From: Dipteris shenzhenensis
Taxonomy: Eukaryota; Polypodiophyta; Polypodiopsida; Gleicheniales
NCBI GenBank assembly: GCA_047967505.1
Contig: CM106538.1
DNA: 64,000 bases
Reading direction: 5' to 3' (one strand)
The stretch's first letter is position 1; each line of letters opens with the position of its first letter. Both the position numbers and the translations under genes were made by a program. The notes under the pieces were generated by a model. It worked only from the letters and a program-made list of their open reading frames with translations. It searched no databases and was not told where the DNA came from. Positions 29,919 to 39,590 of this stretch are shown piece after piece.

Positions 29919-32900
29919 CTAGTTTCTGTGACCTTGAATGGTCTAGGAAAGGACTATGCACAGTTCCGGACATCCATTGCCGTCCGTAAAAAATTTCCTG
30001 ATTTTGAAGAGTTGCTTGCTCTTCTAATTTCTGAAGAGCAGAGAAATGGGGGTGCATCTTCTTCAAAAGGAATTTCAAAAGAAACTGTCTTCTACTCAAA
30101 TGCTAGAAGAGGTAGAGGTAGAGGTAGAGGAGGCCGATCTGGAGGCCGTGGTAGAAATCAAAATATGCAGTAAACTCAAGAAAACCAGTCCTATGGAGGA
30201 GGGCGTGGTAGCTCTAGAGGCAGGGGGAGCCAAAGAGGTCGTGGTGGATGGCAGAGAGGCCAAAATGCAAACAGCAATGTTGAATGCTACTACTGTGGTA
30301 AAATGGGTCATATGGCTAAAGACTGCTACAAAAAGCACAATGACATTATGAATGGAAAATTGCAACAAGGCAATTATGCATCTTCTAGTAGACAGGGTGA
30401 TGACAGAAATGAGCATCTATTTATGGTGCAGCACATGACCAATTCTATGACAAGTGCAGAAGAACGAAATGATGTGTGGTATGTTGACTCAGGTGCGTCA
30501 AACCACATGACAGGTCATCAGAATGGATGCAGGATGCAACAAAAATGAAAAAACCAGGATTTGTGGAGACTGGTGATGATACTGCACATCCTATTGTGCA
30601 GATTGGTAAAATTCCTTTGTCTATGCAGGATGGGAAAAAGAAATACCTGTCTGATGTATTTCATGTCCCGAATATCACCAAGAACCTGGTTTCTGTTGGT
30701 CAAATGGTTGAGCAGGGCTTGCAGGTCAGATTTAATCCTCATGGATGCTTTGTTGAGGATATGAAAAATAATGGTCGCTTGATAGCAAAAGGAAAGAAGA
30801 AGGGCAGGATGTTTACATTGGATGCGGACATGCCTGAATTGAGTGCAGCAATGTTTGCACATGGGACCGGTGTAGTTGCAGATATTGATATCTGGCATAA
30901 ACGCATTGGTCATGTTAATGTTCAGCGACTTAAATCAATGCAGGCCCAAAATATTGTTGCAGGATTGCCTAAATTCAAGGTTGCAAAAATTCATAAGGTT
31001 TGTGAAGCCTGTCAATTTGGAAAACAGGCAAGGAAACCGTTTCCTAGGCATGTTCAAGAGAGTAAGAATTAATCCACTCTGATGTGTGGACTACTAAAGC
31101 TACATCTATTGGAGGCTGTCATTATTTTGTCACTTTTATTGATGACTACAGCAGAAAAGTTTGGGTGTATTTTATGAAAAAGAAAAGTGAAGTGTTTGGG
31201 CACTTCAAAGCTTTTAAAGCTATGGTTGAAAAAGAAACAGGCTTGCAAATAAAATGCCTAAGGTCAGATGGAGGGGGAGAGTACCTCTCAAATGAGTTTG
31301 CAAGGTTCCTGCAGGAGCATGGCATAAAGCAGCAATATTCATGCAGTCATACCCCACAGCAAAATGGACTTGCAGAAAGGAAAAACAGGCATATTGGAGA
31401 GGTGTCTCGAGCCATGCTAAATGAAAAAGACCTACTAGATTATTATTGGGTTGAAGCAGTTGCTACAGCAGTTTAGATAATGAACAGGACTCCCACTGCA
31501 GTAATACATGGCATGACGCCAGAGGAGATGTATACTGGTAGGAAACCAAATATTTCTCATTTGAAAATCTTTGGTTGCATTGCCTATGTTCATGTGCTAG
31601 ATGAGTTGAGGTCCAAGTTGGATCCAAAAGCTGAGAAGTGCATCTTTATTGGTTATTCTCTGCAGCAGAAAGGGTATGGATGCTATAACCCTTCTACTTG
31701 TAAGTTTACAGTGAGCAGAGATGTTGTTTTTGATGAGATGAGCAGCTGGTATAAACTAGTAAATGTGATGATTGATGTAGATGCACAAAATGGTAATGCT
31801 ACACAGAATTCACAGCAGCAATCACAAAATATTAGTGGACATGTAGTGTCCTCTAGCAGTGGTTCACATACTTCGCCATGGACAGGCAGATTGAGATCAG
31901 GAGAATCTAAGCAAAGCAATGCAGATAGTGGTATGCCGGTATCACGAAAAGGAAAAGAGAAGGTAGATCAGCCCATGTTTGATGTGAATGCAGGTCACTC
32001 TTATGTGGATGGTGAATCCAGTGGCTCAGAACAGAGCATTGATGATGAGTTGGGTATTTCTTCTATTGTTACACCTGGAGTAAGGAAGACTAGGGATGTT
32101 TTGAGAGCACCTGGAAGTGAGCCTATTTTGCGCAAGTCTACCAGAGCTAGATATCCTATGGATAGGCTGAAATATGATGGATTTACAGCCATTCACTATG
32201 CCTATATGATCGAAGTGATACAGGAACCAGAACCCACTTCTTTTGAGCAAGCCATGGGAAAAGAAAAATGGGAGAAAGTCATGGATGAAGAAATGGATGC
32301 CTTGGAAGCAAATGCTACATGGGAATTGGTGCCTTTGCCTAAAGACAAGAATGCAATTGGCTGTAAGTGGGTTTATAAGGTGAAGCACAATAATGCAGAT
32401 GGTTCTGTAAACAGATACAAGGCAAGATTAGTTGTCAAGGGGTATGCACAGACATATGGCATTGATTATGAAGAAACATTCAGTCCGGTTGCAAGGATGG
32501 CAACTGTAAGAGCAGTCATTGCTATGGTTGCATCAAAGGGATGGTCTTTACATCAGATGGATGTAAAGAATGCCTTCTTGCATGGTGATTTGCAAGAAGA
32601 GGTCTTTTTGGAGCAGCCACCAGGTTATGTTCATGCTGTTCATCCTGAGTTTGTTTGCAGGTTGAAGAAAGCCTTGTATGGCTTGAAGCAAGCACCTAGA
32701 GCATGGTCTGACAAGATAGGACAGTATCTTGTCACTATTGGCTTTTAGATTTCCAAGGCAGATTTCTCACTCTATGTGAGAAAAACAGAGAAAGGTATTA
32801 TGCTGCTTGTCATTTATGTTGATGATTTGATCATCACAGGTGATAGTGATGAAGATATCCTTCATGTGAAAATGCTATTGAAGCAAAAGTTTGAGATGAA

Positions 32901-33816
32901 GGATTTGGGAGAGCTGCATTATTTCTTGGGCATTGAGGTGATTAGATCACCAAGTGGGATACAGCTCTTGCAGAGGTAGTATGGATTGGACATTCTGTCC
33001 AAATATGGGATGACAGGCTGTAAGCCTATTTCAGTTCCTTTGGAGCAGAATGTGAAGCTAAGCACAGATGCAGGTGAGCTTCTGGAAGATCCTACTATGT
33101 ACAGATGCATAGTAGGAAGTTTGATTTATATGACTATTACCAGGCCAGATTTAAGCTATGCTGTTGGATTAGTAAGTCAGTTTATGCAGGCTCCAAGGAA
33201 ACCGCATTTGGATGCAGCTAGATGCATACTCAGGTATGTGAAGTCCACATTGCAGTATGGACTATTTTATGAGGCTGGGTTTCAGATACAGTTGCATGGA
33301 TACACTGATGCTGATTGGGCTGGTAGTATTTCTGATAGACGTTCTACCAGTGGATATGTGTTCTCTTTTGGGAGTGCTGCAGTCACTTGGAGCAGCAAGA
33401 AACAGCCTACAGTTGCCTTGTCGAGCATAGAGGCTGAGTACAGGGGTGCAGCAATGGCTGCATGTGAGGTAGCTTGGTTGCATAAGCTACTCTATGATAT
33501 GCATCAGTCTACAGATGGGCCAGTTGTCATTTATTGTGACAACATGAGCAGTATACACTTGGCAAGTAACCCAGTCTATCATGCTAGAACAAAGCACATT
33601 GAGGTGCATTATCATTATGTGCGGGAGAAGGTTTTACTAGGTCTTATTGATCTAGTTTATGTCAGCACAGAGGATCAGGTAGCTGACATATTCACGAAAG
33701 CATTGGGCGTAGAGAAGCTGCGCAAGTTCAGAGGCCTGCTTGGTGTGCAGGAATTGGGATTGAGCTCGAGGGGGAGTGTTGAGATATCGAGCTCCACTCG
33801 TGATATGCCAGGGTGA
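29919..33816 (+). pseudogene. copia Gag C-terminus and Pol
   Basis: Continues Gag from 18684. Order: Gag end with the CCHC knuckle CYYCGKMGHMAKDC (about 30285); protease DVWYVDSGASNHMTG (30474); pre-integrase zinc region HKRIGHVNVQRLKS to CEACQFGKQARKPF; integrase with FIDDYSRKVW, SDGGGEYLSN and QQNGLAERKNR (31137-31390); reverse transcriptase from about 32230 with [31 protein letters not shown] and YVDDLIITGD (32818); RNase H with YTDADWAGSISDRRSTSGY, SSIEAEYRG and ARTKHIEVHYHYVREK. Stops: TAA about 30171, TAA 31069, TAG 31475, TAG 32746 and TAG 32978; a small indel near 30520 shifts frame. The final frame runs 40 bp into the 3' LTR. All domains of an autonomous copia element are recognisable, but it is dead. 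Confidence 0.95.
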
Positions 33817-34128
33817 CCGTTGTGCATTTATGTCACTGACTTGTTAGCTACAGATGCGGTTGGTACACCGCCCACGAATAATAGGTGGATGACAGCTATC
33901 CTTATCTACACTAGTTTGTGGCTCAGTTAGTATGCCACCTTAGTTAGTTGAGTTTGGTTTGAGACCCACATATAGGGTTCTTCTATTTTTTTGTACTAGA
34001 GTTCTTTTGGCTTTCACAACTAAGAAGAGGAAAACTGTTTTCAGCCTCCACCTTTGTGTGTATTCCCCCATTGTGTATGTGAGAAAGCCGCAAGTGAGAC
34101 TCCTTCCCTCTCTCCCACTATCTTCACA
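33777..34128 (+). repeat. 3' LTR of the copia element
   Basis: 352 bp, TGTTGAG to TTCACA, preceded by the polypurine tract and followed by GGGGT. Confidence 0.93.
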
Positions 34129-34722
34129 GGGGTTGCTCGGATACTCAGCATCTTTCACACTTCCCCTTTTTTCATGACTTGGGGTCGGTTGCATGGTCCT
34201 CTCTTACCGGGCCCTAGGTGTTTTATGAGGGTGAGCCTTCTTCTTGGGCACTCTCGGTCCGTCGGCAAGTGATAGAGCCCTGCTCTCTGCAGGATGTACC
34301 ACTTACTCCCTTCAGAGCTTCTCATGTTTCAGTGGACACCTCTTGGGAGATTTTGGCTAGCATTTCCTCTTGGCACATTTGGAGAGCCAGATGTACTGAG
34401 GCCTTGGATGGCATCCAGATACACCCATCACAGGTGTTCACGGGTATTTGGACTGACACGGTTCACACTTTGATAGCCACATGGGCTAGCATGCAAGGCC
34501 CTTCACGGGCAGCCTCTTCTAGAAGGACTATATTTCTTCGAGTTTGGAGGGGTTCTCCCTTTTTCTCGGAGGTTTCTACCAGATTGAGATGGCACTATCA
34601 GCCTCAATCCTTTCTTTTTGGCTCTTGAGCTTTTCGTGCATTGGATGATGTATCCCGTATGGAGCTTGCTCTAACGGTTTTTCTTTAATACTTAATAGAA
34701 GTCTCTTTTTGCAAAAAAAAAA
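34129..34722 (+). pseudogene. LINE d ORF2 C-terminus, 3' UTR and poly(A)
   Basis: Resumes LINE d after the copia element with GVARILSIFHTSPFFMTWGR. It continues with the C-terminal segment common to the family (ASVDTSWEILASISSW, then HIWRARCTEALDG) in the frame ending at 34628. The 3' UTR holds GATGATGTATCCCG, GAGCTTGCTCT and ACTTAATAGAAGTCTC before ten A residues. The C-terminal region beyond the zinc domain is conserved between copies but has no motif I can name. Confidence 0.88.
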
Positions 34723-34726
34723 GAAC

Positions 34727-35458
34727 TGTGGGAATGCCCACAAGGGACTAGGATTAGTCCAAGATTAGAATGCATGCATTTGGCTAACCTCTAATGGGTT
34801 AAAGTGTTGGTTTTTGTTTATTTTGGTGTGTAGGACCTTGAAGGGTGCAAAGAGGCCCTAAATTCAAGGGGCAAGTGCCAAAAAGCAGGTCCCACAAGGC
34901 AAAGATTAAAAAGTGGTGCCCCTACTTGTATGGGGGACCCACTAGTGCCAAAAATTCCATTAAAGGCACCCCACATTGGGGAAAGGGCTTTAATGATGGA
35001 GAAAATCAGCTATGTTAAAAGTAGCCTAAAAAGCACGTTTAGCTTTTGTAAAAGCACAAGCTAGGCCAAGTCTATAAAAGAAGGGCCTCAAAGCTCCTAC
35101 ATGGATGGGAGATTTATACTCAGCTTCTTTTACCCCGATGATAAAACAAATGATCTCTTTAACTACTTTTGGAGGGTTTGAGCCCAAGCTTCAACTCTTC
35201 CTTCATGCATCTTCTCAGAGCCAGTTGTACAAAGTATTTTCTATTGCAATAAAGACCTTCGGCGGGGTGGTCCAGCCGTTATTTCTAGGCCCTCGGGTTG
35301 CACATGCTATGTCTCCTACTTCTCTCCCTCTATTCTATCATGAAGAATCTTTGAGATAAGTGCTGCAATTCTGATTTTCTGATCTCCAATTTCTATCACG
35401 AAGTTCTTTTGAAATATTAGAAAAATATTGTGTGTTAAGTGTTTGGTACTTTGTGACA
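34727..35458 (+). repeat. LTR of an unrelated retroelement
   Basis: A 732-bp block with TG...CA ends (TGTGGGAATGCCCAC to TACTTTGTGACA). It contains a TATA box TCTATAAAAG near 35070 and is directly followed by a Met-tRNA primer site. It starts four bases after the LINE d poly(A). No second copy is present in the window, so the element is incomplete or its 3' LTR is outside. Confidence 0.75.
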
Positions 35459-35459
35459 G

Positions 35460-35471
35460 TGGTATCAGAGC
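35460..35471 (+). other. Primer binding site (initiator Met-tRNA type)
   Basis: TGGTATCAGAGC one base after the LTR end. Confidence 0.85.
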
Positions 35472-36229
35472 ATAAGATTTCCACTTTCCTTGGTGGAAAC
35501 GACGGTCCAAGGCTAGCATGCAGCTATGAATCAAGGTGAGGTGCACCTGTTTTTGTATCAGTTCCAGTGCAGGAGGGTGAGGCGCACATGACCTAATTCT
35601 TGCTCGAGAAGGTGGGGTGCTCCTGTTTGTGAACTAATATACATCCAGAAAGGTGGGGGGCACTCCTGTTTGGAGGCTCATTGCGGAAATAGGAGCTGAG
35701 GTGCATCTTTCAGGAGACACAAATTCGTCTTGGTGGCCAGACGTCTCTTCTCTCTCTATCGCCCTATCTCTTGGGCTGTTTTCTTCTCTTATTTGCGATT
35801 TATAAAGTGGGAGAGATGTTCATCCTGTCGTCATCCTTGGTGACGTGCTTCCAATCTCTTGATCAAAATTCTCACAACAAAAAGCACTTGCTTTTCATAA
35901 AAAGCATCTGCTTCTCCAAAAAAGCATCCGCTTTTCACAATTTTGGTACACACGTGGCCTTCTTTTGTCCAAAGTGGCATAAAAAGCAATAAAAGCAGCA
36001 AAAGCAGCTGTTATATTTCGTTTTTCTCGTCATGGACGTGGCCTCTTAGCCCTCACAAGTACAAGCGCCTAAGCAAGATTGTGAGATGAAGGGGAGAAGG
36101 CCCCAGGACAAGGATTCCTATCAAGAACTATTGGCTGAATTTGCAAAAGCAAGCAAGAACTACTTCTTAGTGAAAGCAAGGGTAGCATCTTGTCCACGAT
36201 GTCTAGAATACGAAGGCCTATGACTCTCC
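35472..36229 (+). other. Internal leader of the 34727 LTR element, with short repeats
   Basis: No credible coding frame. At 35535-35710 five units like GGTGAGGTGCACCTG recur about every 40 bp. At 35878-35940 a unit like AAAAAGCATCTGCTTTTC occurs three times. It is probably untranslated leader or degenerate gag. Confidence 0.5.
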
Positions 36230-36760
36230 TTCGTTACTTTAGCTTGGAGAGGCACAGTGACAAATAAATGGCTATCCATTTAGATACCCATCTTGAATTG
36301 GATAAGGTGGACGAGTATCTCCTTGCTGCAACTTTTGCCAAATGCTGGAAGGAATCCATGACTTCATAATAGTTTTTCTTCATGGCAGTGAGGTCATTCA
36401 TTAGATCCCACAAACATATGGTGTATCTGCAGTCTTCTGGATAAGGTATCTGCTACAATATTATTCGCTCCTATAATATCTAAAATCTAACGTGAAACAT
36501 GTCTAGGAAATGGTCCCATTTCATATATTTTCTTGAACCTTGCTTTGAGCCAAGAAATACTTTAAGATCTACTGCTCAATTTTGAAAATAAACTCATGTC
36601 CAATTGAATAAGGCTTCTAGATTGTACATGGTAAACGACCACATACTACTGCTACCATATTCTTTTCATAAATGTCATAAGTGTGAACTCCAAGGGTAGC
36701 CCATTGGGCTTGGATCATTCCTGCCGACATAGTCTATCCACCTCTCTAGAGGCAACAAAA
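36230..36760 (-). pseudogene. Degenerate Ty3/gypsy RNase H remnant
   Basis: Minus-strand translation in shifting frames gives pieces typical of gypsy RNase H and the region after it: VHTYDIYEKNMVAVV (family form YxxxxKEMLAVV), IGHEFIFKIEQ and LKYFLAQ (family TDHxSLKYFL), then NIVADTLSRR (family NxVADALSRR). Further on, the equivalent of the segment before the integrase is unreadable. Many stops and frameshifts are present, so this is old. It is opposite in strand to the 34727 LTR element and may be an independent insertion. No other gypsy Pol domain is clear in the window. Confidence 0.6.
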
Positions 36761-37005
36761 TCAAGATAGCGAAGTACTTGATACCTATAGCCTTCCCAAA
36801 ATCCAAAACCCTCCACAAACTCCTTAGCTATCTGAGCAAGGTGCAAGACAATATTGACCTCTCATCTTTGATCCTTATTGTGAGATTCGTGCAGACCTTT
36901 TTTACCATACAATATTTATCAGCAAGCAAACAATGCATCTCTTTTGGATGATATTGCACCCCCTCCTACAAGGCGGCAACATAACAAGAGGTTGTTCTTT
37001 TAGGT
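36761..37005. other. Unassigned sequence
   Basis: About 245 bp without a recognisable feature, between the gypsy remnant and the purine tract. Confidence 0.4.
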
Positions 37006-37425
37006 TGAGAGTGAGGGGGGAGGAAAGAGAGGATAGGAGGGGGGTTAGAGGGGGAAGGACATCTAGGGAGGGGAAGGAGAGGCTAGGGAGGGGAGAGGGA
37101 GAGCGGGGGGGGGTGCGAGGTAGTAAGGGGGGGGAGGGATAGCTAGGGAGGGGAGCAGAGCAAGGGAGGGAAGGGGAGGTGGGGCAGCTAGCGAGGGGGT
37201 GAAGCAGCAAGAGAGGGAGGTGAGGTCAGCTAGGGAGAGGCAAGAGTCCATTGAGGGAGAGAGGGTGCAAGGGAGGGGGGCAGGGTAGTAGCAGGTAGGG
37301 TTTGGAGAGGGGGGCAGCAAGAGGCCTAGGGGAGGGAGAGGCTAGGTAGAGGGCTAGAGAGGGGGCGGGACAGCAATAGAGGCAGAGAGGGGGCAGCAAG
37401 GGAGGGAGGTGGGGAGGAGCAGCAA
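37006..37425 (-). repeat. Purine-rich tract (C/T on the minus strand)
   Basis: About 420 bp of G/A-rich sequence with AGGGAGGGG units, like the 5' tracts of LINEs a, b and g. No LINE ORF1 follows it on the minus strand. It may be an orphan 5' tract or an independent satellite. Confidence 0.6.
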
Positions 37426-37774
37426 GAGCTCGGTTCAATGCATTTGCACCTCAAGGTTTTGAGGTTGAAGGTGCAATCAGTAGATCTTGAAAACAGCTAT
37501 CGGAAAAACAATTATCCCCACCGTCGGGCCCGTATTCAGCCATAATTCTATTTGATCCACGAGATCTTGACAATTTTTGTCCACTTAAATGGCCAGGGAG
37601 CTACAATGAAGAATGGAAACACCCTAGAGCTTCAGAAGCATTGCAACTAGGGCTAATGAGAAGACACACACTATAACTCCATATGTGAGAAAGCTCAAAG
37701 TTCAGCTACCTTCCCCTTAGCCTTCCCTCCTCTCAACCCCTTCCCTTCTTCAAAATTTTTCTTCAACTTAGCTT
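37426..37774. other. Unassigned sequence
   Basis: About 350 bp. A small palindrome (TTGCACCTC, spacer, GAGGTTGAAGGTGCAA) lies at 37443-37475. Nothing else is recognised. Confidence 0.4.
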
Positions 37775-38095
37775 CAGCCCTTTCCTTTTTCCAGGACTTG
37801 GGGCTCAGTTGCTTGGATCTCTCTTTCGCTCTTCATATCTTTTATGAGAGGCACGACTCTTCTTGGGTTGTTGCAATTCGATGTAGTTGAGTCATGTTCT
37901 CTAGATGATGTTCCATACTTACCTTACAGAGCTGCACATGCCTCAGTGGATACCTTTTGGGAGATTCTTGTGAGCATTTCAACTCGCATATTTGGAGATC
38001 CGGATGCACAGAGACGTTGGATGGCTCCCAGATCTGCCCTTCACAGATTCACCTAGTATTTGGAGAGATATCGCACACACTTTATGAAGGTGCAT
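37775..38095 (+). pseudogene. LINE ORF2 C-terminal fragment
   Basis: Nucleotide and broken-frame protein similarity to the C-terminal segment of the LINE family: an SFFQDLGL-type start, then HIFYERHDSS, and the equivalent of SWEILVSIxxxHIWRxRCTE and SQICPSQI. It has several frameshifts. It lacks the 3' UTR and poly(A), so it is an internal scrap, not a separate insertion with a clean end. Confidence 0.75.
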
Positions 38096-38102
38096 GGTGG
38101 AG

Positions 38103-38126
38103 AGGGAGAGAGAGAGAGAGAGGGTA
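38103..38126. repeat. (GA)n microsatellite
   Basis: A short GAGAGA run just after the LINE fragment. Confidence 0.8.
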
Positions 38127-39261
38127 GGCTAGGGAGAGAGGTAATAATACTCAAAGAGAGACATAATGAAATGGAAATGAAATAGCAAGAGTAATGAACA
38201 AAATGAAAGTACTCACATGTAGACCAAAGAGCTTGTAGGCTTGATACTTGATTTTCATCTATGTATTTTTCATGTTTTAATTGTAAATCAGAATGTCTCT
38301 AATCTATACAGGCTTACAGGTATCCATATATCACAATTGTGCTAAACTTCAGTCAAGCATGGGCGCTGTACTGCCTGGTGCAGTTTTATCATGTTACACA
38401 CGAAGAGCTACAGCCCATTAAACCTTTTTCAAAATTCATATGCTTCAAAGCAATTGTTTTTGCAACGTGGTGGCAAGGAGTTATCATTGCTTTATTATGC
38501 TCATTTCAAGTTATTCCAGGCATTGTGTCTCAGTCACCTAATCTCCAATCAAGTTTGCAAAACTTTATCATTTGCATAGAGGTAATATCAAGGTCAAGAT
38601 TCAATTCTCCCATGGTTTACCATTCTTTATACAAAAGAAATGAATGACTTATTTGAGTAAAGAAAGGAATAAGAATTAGGAGTCGTTTTCCTTTTTTAAG
38701 TCTTGAAAGTTTATTATGGTAGTTCATTCCACACAATTCTAAGCCATCCTCACTGGTTTATCCACCTCACCGTTTTTGACATTTATTTATTTTATACCCA
38801 ACTGCATATCAGGTCACACATGACCAAAATCAGGCCACTAAAGCCCCCACATACTCAAGCTCTTGGCATGGCAAAGTGGGTGGTTTGCAGGATAGGTTGA
38901 TGGTTACTCTAGTAGGAGACCGATTTAAAAAAAACACAAACTTCAAAATTTCCATCCATAGAGACCAAAATGAAGCCATGAAATCCCACACATACTCAGC
39001 ATGGCTGACAAAAGAGGGCAGTAGGGGGGAGAGCGTGATGCTACAACGAATTCTTTTTGAAATCCCACCCAAGTGTGAGACAATGACAAATCACATATTT
39101 GATTCTATTCGAGAGGTTCAATTTCTATGTGATTTTTCTGAAATTGTCATGTTCATGTATTGTAGTAATGCTCTTTTAGTTGCAATTGACGTTTATGTCA
39201 AGCTATCCCATTGTAGGCAAGCAGAGGATAAATTATTTGAGAGTGAGATGTAGTTGTCTTA
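38127..39261. other. Unassigned AT-rich stretch
   Basis: About 1.1 kb with no similarity to the elements in this window. The longest plus frame is 125 codons (38876-39253), of unremarkable composition and with no motif I recognise. It could be host intergenic DNA or an old element. Confidence 0.45.
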
Positions 39262-39590
39262 TGAGCCAAAGTCAAATGGTTTTCCTCCACTAGTTCCCTC
39301 CATCCCTCTGCTTGTAGGAGGTCTTACCCTATGGAGAGGTTTGTTTCCATCACCAGGTCTGGTAAGGTGTTCCATCGGACTCCCTCCCACCGATGAGGAT
39401 TGTCACTTGGAACATATAGGACCTTGGTGTCACCGCCATTGAATGAAACTAATTCATAATCAGCTTCATCCAGGTCTTACTGGGGGTCCCATTGATATTA
39501 TTTTTTTTCAAGAACACAAATTGAATGCCAAAGATTGTGCCAAGTCAGGTAAGATGCTGTCAGGTTACACTTCTTGGTCACTTGCGTCCG
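39262..39590 (+). pseudogene. LINE e, ORF1/ORF2 junction fragment
   Basis: Plus-strand LINE sequence covering the end of ORF1 and the first ~65 codons of the endonuclease. The ATGA overlap is intact at 39393-39396, followed by MRIVTWNI and the equivalent of LFFQEHKLNAKDCAKSG, with stops and shifts. It ends at 39590, where the oppositely oriented LINE f begins. The matching continuation lies at 44097-44636. Confidence 0.8.

Larger units (their letters stand above)
17331..34128 (+). mobile_element. Ty1/copia element, full length, holding a nested G2
   Basis: Two 352-bp LTRs (17331-17682 and 33777-34128), a Met-tRNA primer site, gag-pol and a polypurine tract (GCTCGAGGGGGAG before 33777). Flanking 5-mers are GGGAT and GGGGT, a target duplication with one later change. 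The LTRs differ at 13 of 352 positions by eye. Without the nested G2 element (18685-29913) it would be about 5.6 kb, normal for copia. Gag and pol carry several stops and one frameshift, so it is not autonomous now. Confidence 0.93.
15223..34722 (+). mobile_element. LINE d, interrupted by the copia nest
   Basis: LINE d runs 15223-17330 and resumes at 34129-34722. The two parts join in frame inside the zinc domain once the copia element and one copy of its 5-bp target are removed (VWKG before, VARILSIFHT after). It is 5'-truncated in the reverse transcriptase and ends with ACTTAATAGAAGTCTC and a ten-A tail (34713-34722). No left target duplication was found. Confidence 0.88.
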
